Source: UBA1447 sp964627535 (GTDB lineage Bacteria; Bacillota; Clostridia; Oscillospirales; Acutalibacteraceae). From it: a stretch of DNA of 64,000 bases. The position numbers and the translations under genes are program-made. The DNA is taken from the NCBI GenBank assembly GCA_964627535.1, contig CAZVJW010000017.1:10128-74127 (forward strand), in the 5' to 3' direction. The notes under the pieces are model-generated. The model saw only the letters and a list, made by a program, of their open reading frames with translations. It had not been told where the DNA came from and searched no databases. This document shows positions 1 to 9,071 of the stretch, piece by piece; positions within the stretch are counted from its first letter, which is position 1; the number at the start of each line of letters is the position of its first letter.

Positions 1-2003
1 GCCAGGTCCCGACCCAAAAGAGCACGCTGAGTTCGAGCAACAGCTACAGAAATTACGAATATCTGATAGACAGCTACGACATCAATGTCATCGTTCATGA
101 AAACAATACATTTGATATTACGGAGCATATCAGCGCCTTTTTCAATGTTCCCCAACATGGTATTTACAGGGAAATACCGTTGAAAAACACTGTTGTGCGG
201 TTGGACGGGACAAAATCTATCAACCGCGCAAAAATCACCAATATCAGTGTGGATGCCCCCTATACATCTTCGGTTGACAACGGCAAAAAGAGACTGCGAA
301 TAGGGGATGTTGACACCACCTTAACCGGAGCCAAGAGCTACACTATCCGCTATACATATAATATCGGTAAAGACACCGGCAAGGATTATGATGAATTATA
401 TTTCAATTTAATCGGTAATGAGTGGATTACAACTATTAGCAACATAACCTTTACCATCACGATGCCGAAAGAATTTAACGCAAGCAAACTTGGCTTTTCG
501 AGTGGGCATAAAGGCTCAACTGACAGTTCGGACATTACCTATCAAGTGAATGGCAATGTGATTACGGGCAGTTATAACGGGGTTCTGAATGAGAGAAGAG
601 CACTGACAATCAGGCTGGAACTGCCGGAGGGTTATTTTGTAAACGCAACATACAATTTAGACCTGATGACAGGCGTAATTCTATTTGTGCCGATTCTATT
701 TATGCTGCTGACGGTATGTATGGCATTTGGGCGCGGTAAGTATGAGAAGGCATCCGAAACGGTCGAATTTTATCCGCCCAAGGGCTTCAACAGCGCCGAA
801 ATCGGATTCTTGTATAAGGGCAGGGCAAATAAAAAGGATGTCATATCTCTATTGATTTACCTTGCAAACAAAGGATATATAAAAATAGTTGAAGCTGAAG
901 AACAATCCTCGTTTAGCAAATCAAAAGCTTTTAAAGTTATAAAACTGAAAGATTATGATGGGGAAGATGAGATTGAGCGGAAGTTCCTGGCAGGTCTGTT
1001 CAGAAAGTCTAAGAAAGTGAAAATCACCGATTTAGCAGGGTTGTTAGATTTAAAAAACCCATTACAGGCAGAAGACATTGAAAAAGAATTTGATGTTGTC
1101 ACCTCTGCAGATTTAAAGGATAGCTTTTATACAACATTAAAAGATATCAAAAAAATCTTAAACAGAAATGAAAATAAACTGAAGTATTTTAAAAAGATCT
1201 CACAGAGCAAAAGCCTCTTTGTCGGTATAGTAATTGCGATCATATATTTATTAATCACAGTTAAGCCGTACCTTGAATACGACGGGGCGTTTCCGCTGTT
1301 AGTTGCATTGCTTGTTCCGTGTATCGGCTTTATTGTTTTGTTTGCATTTGTCTTTTGGAAAACAGATATACGCATGAAATTATTCGGACTTGTATGGGGG
1401 CTATCGTTTGGCGGGATTCCGTGGGTATTCTTTGTTTTGCCTGCACTATTAGCTGACCCAATCTATATTTTTGCTTACATTGTTGGATTAGCTTGTGCTT
1501 TCATCACGGGTATAACTGCAATGTTTAAAATAGTAGCAAAGAGGTCTGCCTACGGGAAAGAATTGTTGGGTGAAATCAAAGGATTTAAAACATTTTTGAA
1601 AGCTGCCGAAAAGCCAAAGCTGGAACAATTGGTCATGGAAGATCCAAAGTTTTTTTATAACATTCTACCCTATACTTATATTTTGGGCGTATCGGACAAA
1701 TGGATCAAAAAGTTTGAAGTGATAGCGTTGCAACCGCCGGACTGGTTTGCCGGAAGCACGACATTCGATGTAGCCACGTTCGGCTCATTTATGAATAAAA
1801 CCGTTGCATCTGCAGCGAAAGCAACATCCTTCGGCGGGGGCAGAGCTTTTTCAGGCGTTGACTGGGGTAATATTTTTTCGGGCGGCGGTGGCTCGGGCAG
1901 GGGTTCTTCAAGAGGCAGATCGAGCGGGGGTTCTTCAAGAGGCAGATCGGGCGGGGGTTCTTCGGGAGGCGGCTCAGGTGGCGGGGGTGGCGGTTCTTGG
2001 TAA
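1..2003 (+). CDS. DUF2207 family membrane protein, 5' end outside window
   Basis: The reading frame is open from the first bases of the window, and its first residues align with residues after the signal peptide of the next gene, so the true start lies upstream. An extracytoplasmic beta-rich DUF2207 domain (including SYDINVIVHENNTFDITEHI) is followed by a membrane segment near nt 660-720, a cytoplasmic stretch with the family motif ETVEFYPPKGFNSAEIGF, and a hydrophobic block at nt 1200-1540. The tail is almost pure Gly/Ser/Arg and ends in GGSW. The function of DUF2207 proteins is unknown; they are common in Gram-positive bacteria. This copy is a clear tandem paralogue of the gene 82 bases downstream and differs mainly by Arg residues in its tail. 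Confidence 0.9.
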   Translation, partial: QVPTQKSTLSSSNSYRNYEYLIDSYDINVIVHENNTFDITEHISAFFNVPQHGIYREIPLKNTVVRLDGTKSINRAKITNISVDAPYTSSVDNGKKRLRIGDVDTTLTGAKSYTIRYTYNIGKDTGKDYDELYFNLIGNEWITTISNITFTITMPKEFNASKLGFSSGHKGSTDSSDITYQVNGNVITGSYNGVLNERRALTIRLELPEGYFVNATYNLDLMTGVILFVPILFMLLTVCMAFGRGKYEKASETVEFYPPKGFNSAEIGFLYKGRANKKDVISLLIYLANKGYIKIVEAEEQSSFSKSKAFKVIKLKDYDGEDEIERKFLAGLFRKSKKVKITDLAGLLDLKNPLQAEDIEKEFDVVTSADLKDSFYTTLKDIKKILNRNENKLKYFKKISQSKSLFVGIVIAIIYLLITVKPYLEYDGAFPLLVALLVPCIGFIVLFAFVFWKTDIRMKLFGLVWGLSFGGIPWVFFVLPALLADPIYIFAYIVGLACAFITGITAMFKIVAKRSAYGKELLGEIKGFKTFLKAAEKPKLEQLVMEDPKFFYNILPYTYILGVSDKWIKKFEVIALQPPDWFAGSTTFDVATFGSFMNKTVASAAKATSFGGGRAFSGVDWGNIFSGGGGSGRGSSRGRSSGGSSRGRSGGGSSGGGSGGGGGGSW

Positions 2004-2085
2004 AATTTATTAGAAAAAGTCACCGATGTTGTTTTCGGAAACACCGAAAATTGAATTTAAATTTTTTAATTATTTTGGAGGCAAC

Positions 2086-4053
2086 ATGATGAAAAAGGCT
2101 GTTAAAGGTTGCGTAATCCTTCTGGCACTGTTTATGATTACTTCTGTATCCGCGTTAGCGGCGGCTCCTACCCTGATAAGCTCGGACAGCAGCTACAGCA
2201 GTTATGAGTATCTGCTGGACAGTTATGATATCAATATTATAGTCAACGAAGACAATACATTTGATATTACGGAGTACATCGGCGCCTATTTTAATGTGTC
2301 CAAACACGGGATATTCCGGAGTATCCCGCTGCAAAACAAGGTGGAGCGGCTGGACGGGACGACATCCGTCAACCGGGTAAAAATCACAGATATCACCGTG
2401 GATGCACCCTTCACGTCATCCTATTCCGATGGAAACCGGGTATTGAAAATCGGGGATGAATACCTCACATTAACCGGCGCGAAATATTACACCATTCGTT
2501 ATAGCTATGATATCGGTAAGGACAAAAGCAAGGATTATGATGAATTCTATTTTAATTTGATCGGCGACCAATGGGATACGGCGATCGGAAATGTATCCTT
2601 TACCATAACAATGCCAAAGGATTTTGACGCAAGCAAGATTGGTTTTTCAAGCGGGTATGCAGGCGCAACGGACAGCTCGGGGATTACCTGCCAAGTGAAC
2701 GGCAATGTGATTTCAGGCAGCTTTAACGGTGTTTTAAATGCGGGGGAGGCGCTGACCGCTCGGCTGGAACTGCCGGAGGGTTATTTTGTAAGCGCCGGTT
2801 ATAATTTGGATTTCATGATGATTTTGTCACTTCTGGTGCCAATTCTGTTTATGCTGCTGACTGTCTATATGTGGAAAAAATACGGCAAAGACGAAATGGT
2901 TGTGGAAACAGTCGAGTTCTATCCGCCGAAGGGTTTTAACAGCGTAGAAGTCGGATTTTTGTACAAAGGCAAGGCGGACGCAAACGATGTTGTTTCCTTA
3001 ATGATTTACTTGGCAAACAAGGGATATATAAGAATTACAGAATTTGAACAGCAGTCCCTGTTTGTTAAATCACAGGCCTTTAAGCTGACAAAGCTGAAGG
3101 ATTATGACGGGACCAACGAGAACGAAATGATGTTTTTATCCGGTCTGTTCAACACACCGAAGAAGCCGAATCTGAGCGATCTCAAAGGGCTGTTTAATCA
3201 AAGCTATACTGTTCAGCCCCCGGTATATGCTGAAGGAGCAGAAGAGGTTACCTCCCTGGATTTAAAAAACAGTTTCTATGTGACACTCAACGCAATCGTA
3301 AAAAATCTGAATAAAAAGGAAAACAAGCTGGGTATATTCGAAAAGAGTTCGCTGGGTAAAGGATTTTTCATCGGCATATTAATAGCCATCGTGTATGTGC
3401 TCATAACCGTCAAGCCCTTCCTTGAGTTTGGCAGCGGAGAGCCGCTGTTAATCGCGTTGCTTTTTCCCGGTATCGGCTTTACCGCGTTATTCGCTTTTGT
3501 CTTCGACAACACAAAAATACCGGTGAAAATTTTCGGGCTCGTTTGGGGGCTGGGTTTCGGCGGGGCGCCGTGGGTGACGCTTGTTTTGCCCGCATTGCTG
3601 GCTGACCCTGTTTATATTGCTGCTTATGTTTCGGGGATAGCCTGTGTTCTTGTGATGGTTATCATGTTTAAATTGATGCCGAAAAGGAATGCCTACGGCA
3701 ACGAACTGCTGGGTAAAATTAAGGGCTTCAAAAATTTCTTGGAAGTTGCCGAAAAACCGAAATTGGAACAGCTTGTATTGCAAGACCCCACATATTTTTA
3801 CAATATTCTGCCTTATACCTACGTGCTAGACGTATCCGATGTATGGATAAAGAAGTTTGAAGTGATTGCCCTGCAACCGCCGGATTGGTATGCCGGCAGC
3901 ACGGCGTTCAATATGGTGGCTTTCGGTTCGTTTATGAATTCAACAATGGCAACGGCTTCGACCGCCATGTCCTCGAGCCCGTCAAGCAGCGGTGGTTCGG
4001 GCGGCGGATCATCGGGCGGAGGTTCGGGCGGTGGCGGCGGCGGGTCATGGTAA
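2086..4053 (+). CDS. DUF2207 family membrane protein, tandem paralogue
   Basis: About 655 residues. GGAGG at 2077-2081 supports the ATG at 2086 or, with better spacing, the one at 2089; an in-frame ATG at 2026 has no comparable site. An N-terminal signal peptide (KKAVKGCVILLALFMI, cut near ALAAA) precedes the extracytoplasmic DUF2207 domain. A membrane segment follows (MMILSLLVPILFMLLTVYMW), then the ETVEFYPPKGFNSVEVGF motif, a cytoplasmic region and a hydrophobic pair near residues 430-540. The low-complexity tail (GGSGGGSSGGGSGGGGGGSW) is a hallmark of these proteins. It shares domain order and much of its sequence with the preceding gene, indicating recent duplication. Function is unknown. 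Confidence 0.9.
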   Translation: MMKKAVKGCVILLALFMITSVSALAAAPTLISSDSSYSSYEYLLDSYDINIIVNEDNTFDITEYIGAYFNVSKHGIFRSIPLQNKVERLDGTTSVNRVKITDITVDAPFTSSYSDGNRVLKIGDEYLTLTGAKYYTIRYSYDIGKDKSKDYDEFYFNLIGDQWDTAIGNVSFTITMPKDFDASKIGFSSGYAGATDSSGITCQVNGNVISGSFNGVLNAGEALTARLELPEGYFVSAGYNLDFMMILSLLVPILFMLLTVYMWKKYGKDEMVVETVEFYPPKGFNSVEVGFLYKGKADANDVVSLMIYLANKGYIRITEFEQQSLFVKSQAFKLTKLKDYDGTNENEMMFLSGLFNTPKKPNLSDLKGLFNQSYTVQPPVYAEGAEEVTSLDLKNSFYVTLNAIVKNLNKKENKLGIFEKSSLGKGFFIGILIAIVYVLITVKPFLEFGSGEPLLIALLFPGIGFTALFAFVFDNTKIPVKIFGLVWGLGFGGAPWVTLVLPALLADPVYIAAYVSGIACVLVMVIMFKLMPKRNAYGNELLGKIKGFKNFLEVAEKPKLEQLVLQDPTYFYNILPYTYVLDVSDVWIKKFEVIALQPPDWYAGSTAFNMVAFGSFMNSTMATASTAMSSSPSSSGGSGGGSSGGGSGGGGGGSW

Positions 4054-4089
4054 ACGGATAGATTTTATATTCTGCAGGGGTAATAGTTT

Positions 4090-4959
4090 ATGAAAATAAC
4101 AGCCTACACATTAAACTCATTTGCAAAAACTCCTGACGGCGGTAACCCCGCGGGGGTTGTGCTCAATGCCGATGCACTGACGGAAAAGCAGATGAAGAAG
4201 ATTGCCAAGATCATCGGCTTCAGCGAAACAGCGTTTGTGATGCAATCGGACAAGGCAGATTTCAAGGTGCGGTTTTTCACCCCGAAGGAAGAGGTTGATC
4301 TCTGCGGCCATGCCACAATCGCAGCATTTTATACGCTAGCAAGTAAAGAGCAGATTGCCCCGGGGAAATACAAGCAGGAAACCAAAGCCGGCGTACTGAG
4401 CGTAGAAGCGAGCGAAAATTTAACGGTGATGATGGAGCAGAAGACGCCCAGCTATTCCGAAATAATCGAAAAGGCGGAAATCGCGGATTCTCTGAACATC
4501 GCCGTTGAAGAACTGCAGGCTGATTTGCCGGTGCAGATCGTAGCCACCGGGCTCCGGGACATCATTGTACCTGTTAGAAGCATTGATATACTTAATTCAA
4601 TAAAACCCGATTTTGAAAAAGTATCGGATATCAGCCGCAAATACAACACGGTGGGTTACCATGTTTTCACAACTGAAACCCTTTACGGTTCAACCGCCCA
4701 TTGCCGGAACTTCGCGCCGCTTTACAGCATTCCCGAAGAATCCGCAACCGGCACATCCAACGGTGCGCTTGCCTGTTATTTATTTAAGTACGGCATAATC
4801 AATGCCGATCAGCCCGGACATATCATTATTGAACAGGGTTACTCCATGAACAAACCTTCCGAAATACTGGTATCTCTGAAAACCGATGATAAAGATATTT
4901 TAAAGGTCTGGGTCGGCGGGCAGGCGTTAAACCTGAAGGAAACCGTAGTTGACATTTAA
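4090..4959 (+). CDS. PhzF family phenazine biosynthesis-like protein
   Basis: The 289 residues match the usual PhzF length. The N-terminal half carries the typical NPAGVVL segment, the GFSETAFV motif with the glutamate that acts as acid/base in PhzF isomerases, and the VDLCGHATIAA signature. The second half repeats the diaminopimelate-epimerase-like fold with EESATGTSNGALACYL. Members catalyse isomerisation or epimerisation of small acids, but most are uncharacterised; no other phenazine gene is nearby, so the substrate is unknown. The start at 4090 follows a GGGG-rich site a few bases upstream. It is downstream of the DUF2207 pair with no obvious shared role. Confidence 0.9.
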   Translation: MKITAYTLNSFAKTPDGGNPAGVVLNADALTEKQMKKIAKIIGFSETAFVMQSDKADFKVRFFTPKEEVDLCGHATIAAFYTLASKEQIAPGKYKQETKAGVLSVEASENLTVMMEQKTPSYSEIIEKAEIADSLNIAVEELQADLPVQIVATGLRDIIVPVRSIDILNSIKPDFEKVSDISRKYNTVGYHVFTTETLYGSTAHCRNFAPLYSIPEESATGTSNGALACYLFKYGIINADQPGHIIIEQGYSMNKPSEILVSLKTDDKDILKVWVGGQALNLKETVVDI

Positions 4960-4962
4960 CCC

Positions 4963-5024
4963 TTTGAAATAACGCAGTTGAATTTATCGCCTTATTTCAA
5001 AAAAACTTGGTTTTATGAAATAAG
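4963..5024. repeat. Three inverted copies of a TGAAATAA motif
   Basis: TTTGAAATAA at 4963-4972 is the inverse of TTATTTCAAA at 4992-5001. The latter also pairs as CTTATTTCA (4991-4999) with TGAAATAAG (5016-5024), leaving a 16-nt loop. The alternative pairings could form a mutually exclusive hairpin switch or be a decayed palindromic repeat. No T-run follows, so it does not look like an intrinsic terminator for the PhzF gene. Confidence 0.45.
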
Positions 5025-5036
5025 AGGCATACAAAC

Positions 5037-5135
5037 ATGAAATCATTGGGCATCATCAAGCAGGTCGGCGATGTCCGGAGAAGCCGCACTTTCGCTTATG
5101 AGGAGTATCTGAGCATTTTACGCAAGGATACATAA
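5037..5135 (+). pseudogene. Small ORF, possible remnant of a Fic protein C-terminus
   Basis: A 32-codon frame (MKSLGIIKQVGDVRRSRTF, continuing AYEEYLSILRKDT) ends in TAA. It has no good ribosome binding site. The pattern 'LGIIKQV...RSRTFAYEEYLSIL' resembles, from memory, the last winged-helix segment of Fic/DOC AMP-transferases, where a line like 'gil.e.tg..RnR.f.yeeYL.iL' is common at the C-terminus. If so, the rest of the gene has been lost. It could instead be a chance frame. Confidence 0.35.
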
Positions 5136-5164
5136 ATATAATTATTTTTAAAAAGGAGATCGTC

Positions 5165-5818
5165 ATGAAAAAAATCATCTACATCCTTTTCGCCACATTC
5201 TTCGCGCTCGCAACCTTTACCGCATGCAGCAAGGATAATACCGAAGTCGTAACCACGACAAAGTCCGCAAGTACCGCCGTAAGTACCGCCGCAAGCACTA
5301 CTGTTTTGACCAAAGCCGACCCCATCGGCAAACACCATGTTGAAATCAACATCAAAGGCTACGGCACTATTTCCGTTGAACTTGACGGCGACAATGCACC
5401 GATCACCGTTGCCAACTTTTTGGATTTGGCTAAGAGCGGGTTTTATGACGGCTTGACTTTCCACCGAATTATCAAAAACTTTATGATGCAGGGCGGAGAT
5501 CCGCTCGGAACCGGAACGGGAGGATCGGGCAAGGACATCAAAGGTGAATTCTCCGCAAACGGTGTTGATAATCCGTTGTCGCTAACAAGAGCCGCTATCG
5601 CAATGGCGCGTTCAGCTTCTTATGACAGTGCAAGTTCACAATTCTTTATTGTTCAGAAAGACTATTCTGCCAAAAATGGTCAGTATGCGGGGTTTGGTTA
5701 TGTAACCGCCGGCATGGAGATTGTCGATAAAATATGCAACAATACACTGTCAGGCACCGGCGGCCTCGTGAGTACAGCAAATCAACCGGTAATAACATCC
5801 GTTAAAGTTATTGACTGA
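5165..5818 (+). CDS. Cyclophilin-type peptidyl-prolyl cis-trans isomerase, lipoprotein
   Basis: 217 residues. AAGGAG lies seven bases before the ATG. A lipoprotein signal peptide ends in the lipobox FTAC (Cys about residue 19), then a Ser/Thr/Ala-rich linker leads to a cyclophilin domain from about residue 55. The domain carries VANFLDLAKSGFYDGLTFHRI with the catalytic Arg of FHRI, MMQGGDP, MARSASYDSASSQFFI and the FGYV strand. The protein should catalyse proline isomerisation on exported proteins at the outer face of the membrane, and the domain appears intact. It is apparently monocistronic. Confidence 0.95.
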   Translation: MKKIIYILFATFFALATFTACSKDNTEVVTTTKSASTAVSTAASTTVLTKADPIGKHHVEINIKGYGTISVELDGDNAPITVANFLDLAKSGFYDGLTFHRIIKNFMMQGGDPLGTGTGGSGKDIKGEFSANGVDNPLSLTRAAIAMARSASYDSASSQFFIVQKDYSAKNGQYAGFGYVTAGMEIVDKICNNTLSGTGGLVSTANQPVITSVKVID

Positions 5819-5890
5819 GCATGAATAACCGGCATAATATTATTTGAACTTGGCGATAATTTCAATGTTGCATAAATACGGAATTGATCG

Positions 5891-5924
5891 GATTTTTTAG
5901 TTAGGTTTTTATGATTAATTAGTA
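5891..5924 (+). mobile_element. Solo right end of the TACTAATT element family
   Basis: GATTTTTTAGTTAGGTTTTT followed by ATGATTAATTAGTA matches the right 34 bases of the 100-bp family (for example 22321-22354) and is followed by TGA, the TNA-type flank. No matching left end is found within the preceding 100 bases, so this is a truncated copy. It lies just upstream of the promoter of the lipase fusion gene. Confidence 0.7.
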
Positions 5925-5952
5925 TGAGTTGATAGCAATAACCGGGTTGTTC

Positions 5953-5961
5953 TGTTATAAT
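5953..5961 (+). promoter_or_regulatory. Extended -10 promoter (TGTTATAAT)
   Basis: TG-T-TATAAT is an exact extended -10 element. No good -35 is seen at 17 bp, as allowed for this class. It would place transcription near 5968, so translation of the lipase fusion must begin downstream of that point. Confidence 0.55.
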
Positions 5962-5985
5962 CTCTTGCGGAAAGGGGTGTTTACA

Positions 5986-7662
5986 ATAAACATCGGAGAA
6001 AAAATATATAACCTCAGGCAAAAAAACAGCTGGTCGCAGGATGAGCTTGCAGAAAAGCTTTCTGTGTCGAGACAAACGGTTTCAAAATGGGAGTCCGGTA
6101 AAACCCTGCCGGATTCGGACAAGATCATTCTCTTAAGCAGACTTTTCTCGGTTACGGCGGATTTTCTGCTCAAAGACAGCGAAGAACCCGTGCAGGAGCT
6201 TATTAACAATAATAGTTTGTCAGATATATTCAATGAATCGGAGAATGAAGCAGAGATTGAACCAGTTGACCCTGCAGGAGATGACAATTCCCCGGCGGAT
6301 GCTAAAATTGTTTTAGTTGATAAACCACATAAACATCCCGGGAAGAAACCTACCAAAAAAATAATCGCAGTTATGGCAGCGGTGTGCATTTTAATGGCAT
6401 CCATCATACCATATCCGCTGGGTTTCTATGATAAAGCGCTTCAAATGATATGCGAAGAACCCGTTCAGTATCCTTATATTCTTGTTCACGGCCTTGGCGG
6501 TTGGGGCTCGGAATCGGGCATAAACAAGCAAGCCCCCTATTGGGGCACGACAACCGGCAGTCTTTCGGTTTACCTCGAAACCTTGGGATACTCGGTTTTT
6601 GAAGCATCGGTCGGCCCGTTTTCCAGCACATGGGACAGAACCTGCGAGCTATATGCCCAGTTGACCGGAACAACCGTTGATTACGGTGAGGCGCATTCAA
6701 AAGCGAACAACCACGCACGCTATGGCAGAACCTATAACAAAGCGTTTTTTGAAGGCTGGGGAACAAAAACAGATGCAGGACAATTGAAAAAGATTAACCT
6801 TGTCGGCCACAGTTTCGGCGGTCCGACAATCAGACTGTTGACATCACTTCTTCAAAACGGAGTACAGAAAGAGATTGAAGCCGGCGGGAACGCCGTATCC
6901 CCGCTTTTCAAAGGCGGGAAAGGTGATTGGGTAAACAGTGTAACAGCTTTGGATTCCCCAAACAACGGCTCAACGCTTTTCTGCGTACTTGACGAATATA
7001 ATCTGAATTCATTGTTGCTTGACGCGTGCTTCGCTTTTGCGGGTATTGCGGGGAACTCCCCGGCTAACGGTTATCTTGATTTCCATCTGGAGCAGTTCGG
7101 AATTACCTCTGTGCCGGGGGAGAAAAAGAGCGTTGGCGAAATGACGGATGTTCTGCAAAATATTTTTAGCACAGGGACGGATAACGCCGCTATTGATTTG
7201 TCTTTGGACGGAGCGGCACAGCTCAATAAGCTCATTGAGCCGGTCGAAGGGGTTACTTATATATCCTATTCTTATTGCACGACGACGGAAAACCCGTTAA
7301 CCGGCAACCAGCTGCCTGAACTCGACACACTCCTTGTACTCATGCCAACGGCGATGCTTATGGGGAGTTATGACAAAAACACAGTGTCAGATTTTAAAAT
7401 CGATAAAACCTGGCTCCCGAATGACGGGCTTGTCAATGTGGTTTCCGCAAGGTATCCGTTTGACGAACCGTGGAAAGATTTTGACGCCGAAAACATTGAG
7501 AGCGGCAAATGGAATGTGATGCCGACCAGAAACGGTGACCACGGTACCGTTATAGGCCTGAATGCCGGCACGGAGGAAACACATATCTTTTATACGGACC
7601 TGTTCAAAATGATTGACGCAATCCCCCGCGAGAAAAAGTACTATTTCAAGTCACCGTTTTAA
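5986..7662 (+). CDS. XRE-type HTH, transmembrane and lipase fusion protein
   Basis: Residues 1-60 form an XRE helix-turn-helix (IGEKIYNLRQKNSWSQDELAEKLSVSRQTVSKWESGKTLP), followed by an acidic linker and one membrane helix near residues 124-146 (KKIIAVMAAVCILMASIIPY). The rest is a lipase of the Staphylococcus/Geobacillus type: YPYILVHGLGGWG, then VGPFSSTWDRTCELYAQL, TVDYGEAHSK, and GHSFGG with the nucleophile Ser near 276. The expected topology is DNA-binding domain inside and lipase outside. The start is uncertain: homologous HTH proteins begin MNIGEK, and here that codon is ATA (5986), six bases after AAAGGGGTG. GTG 5977 is the alternative; TTG starts upstream would precede or overlap the promoter. 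Confidence 0.85.
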   Translation: MNIGEKIYNLRQKNSWSQDELAEKLSVSRQTVSKWESGKTLPDSDKIILLSRLFSVTADFLLKDSEEPVQELINNNSLSDIFNESENEAEIEPVDPAGDDNSPADAKIVLVDKPHKHPGKKPTKKIIAVMAAVCILMASIIPYPLGFYDKALQMICEEPVQYPYILVHGLGGWGSESGINKQAPYWGTTTGSLSVYLETLGYSVFEASVGPFSSTWDRTCELYAQLTGTTVDYGEAHSKANNHARYGRTYNKAFFEGWGTKTDAGQLKKINLVGHSFGGPTIRLLTSLLQNGVQKEIEAGGNAVSPLFKGGKGDWVNSVTALDSPNNGSTLFCVLDEYNLNSLLLDACFAFAGIAGNSPANGYLDFHLEQFGITSVPGEKKSVGEMTDVLQNIFSTGTDNAAIDLSLDGAAQLNKLIEPVEGVTYISYSYCTTTENPLTGNQLPELDTLLVLMPTAMLMGSYDKNTVSDFKIDKTWLPNDGLVNVVSARYPFDEPWKDFDAENIESGKWNVMPTRNGDHGTVIGLNAGTEETHIFYTDLFKMIDAIPREKKYYFKSPF

Positions 7663-7696
7663 AGGATAGCAATAAACAGCAATAAGGAGCACGAAT

Positions 7697-8869
7697 ATGG
7701 AAGTCAGAAAAATATTGCCGGAAGAGCATATCGATATTCTTAAATTGAGGTCTGCCTCTTACAATTCAAAAAAGGACTTCAGCGACCCGGAAAAAACAAA
7801 GCTCGGCTATGAAAAAATCAGGGCGGTTTTTGACGACAGCGGAAAGGCCTGCTCCACAACCTGTGTTGAACCTTATACGATAAGGTTCAATGGCAGCAAT
7901 GTCAAAATGGCGGGCATCGGCGCGGTTGCGACCTTACCGCAGGAGAGAAACAAAGGCTATGTCCGGAAACTGTTCACCTACTGCTTTGAGGAAATGAGGG
8001 AAAACGAACAGATATTTTCCTATCTGTTTCCTTTTTCACACCCCTATTACAGGATGTTCGGCTACGAGTGTAATTATGACAGGCAATTTGTCACCATGCC
8101 GTTGAATGCTTTTGCAGAGTTAAAAGTACCCGGTCGGGTGGAGCAGCTTATTTACGATAAGCAGCTTGAGGATATCAAGGATATCTACAACTGCTTTATT
8201 GAAAACAAAAATCTTGCCGTCGTCAGAACTGACGAGCAGTGGAAAGCGCTGTTTGACAGGGACCCGTATACAGAACTTTACAGTACTTATATTTGGTACG
8301 ACGGCGACGGAAATCCGTCAAGTTATGTTTCCTATGATTCTTCCGGGTCGGGGCAAGTTGAAATGCATATCTGTGAACTGGCTTTTAAAAACTATGAGGC
8401 TCTTAAAGGTTTGCTCGGTTTTCTATCTAAATTTCATCCTTTGTTCAAGGCGTTTAAGGGATATCTGCCGTCTTATATCGACCTGACAATTCTGGTTGCG
8501 GAACCGATTTTGATGCAGCGCGAGCTGAAGACCTTTGGCATGAACAGGATTATTGATGCCGAAAAGGTGCTTTCATACCTGAAATGCCCTGCTTATAACG
8601 ACAGCGTATGTATTGAAGTCAGCGACAGCTCTATACCGTGGAATAACGGCATTTTTACCGTCAGCTTTGAAGACGGCAGTGTGAGTGTTAAGAAGACAAG
8701 CAATGCGCCGGACCTCAGATGCAGTGTACAGTCGCTTACCCAATTTGCAACGGGATATGTGTCCCTTGCCAAGGCTGCCGAGTATAAAGCTGCGGTACTT
8801 CTGGGCAAACAAGAGCTGATGCTTTCGCTTTTTCCGCAAAAAGAGATGTTTATGACAGAGTCTTTTTAA
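7697..8869 (+). CDS. Eis-like GNAT N-acetyltransferase with SCP2-like domain
   Basis: 390 residues, matching the Eis architecture: two GNAT halves and a C-terminal sterol-carrier-protein-2-like domain. The acetyl-CoA loop is recognisable at VATLPQERNKGYVRKLFTY (about residues 75-95), followed by SYLFPFSHPYYRMFGYE, typical of this family. The last 100 residues include the ATGYVSLAKAAE segment of the SCP2-like part. Members acetylate amines such as aminoglycosides or protein lysines; the substrate cannot be read here. AAGGAG lies seven bases before the ATG. It follows the lipase fusion after 34 bases and may share its transcript. Confidence 0.9.
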   Translation: MEVRKILPEEHIDILKLRSASYNSKKDFSDPEKTKLGYEKIRAVFDDSGKACSTTCVEPYTIRFNGSNVKMAGIGAVATLPQERNKGYVRKLFTYCFEEMRENEQIFSYLFPFSHPYYRMFGYECNYDRQFVTMPLNAFAELKVPGRVEQLIYDKQLEDIKDIYNCFIENKNLAVVRTDEQWKALFDRDPYTELYSTYIWYDGDGNPSSYVSYDSSGSGQVEMHICELAFKNYEALKGLLGFLSKFHPLFKAFKGYLPSYIDLTILVAEPILMQRELKTFGMNRIIDAEKVLSYLKCPAYNDSVCIEVSDSSIPWNNGIFTVSFEDGSVSVKKTSNAPDLRCSVQSLTQFATGYVSLAKAAEYKAAVLLGKQELMLSLFPQKEMFMTESF

Positions 8870-9071
8870 AAGTGAATATTTTAAGAAATGCTGAACTCAT
8901 CTCTCCAAAGCATCAAGTGTAAATCAGGTTTAACTTGCTTTTATTGCGAATAAAGTCTAATATGTAGATTACAGAAACGTTTATATATCAAGATTTTCAA
9001 CGCTGTCTGCCTGACACAACTTCAAATGCAGCCGGTTGATGTTATGGCTGATTTGTAAAAGAGGTGACAAA

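Noticed and set aside
1676..2044. Minus-strand frame with a proline-rich product
   Set aside because: It is the complement of the glycine-rich tail of the DUF2207 gene, with no binding site or family match.
8870..9071. Possible c-di-GMP riboswitch ahead of the GGDEF/HD-GYP gene
   Set aside because: None of the conserved GEMM-type motifs or paired stems was found.
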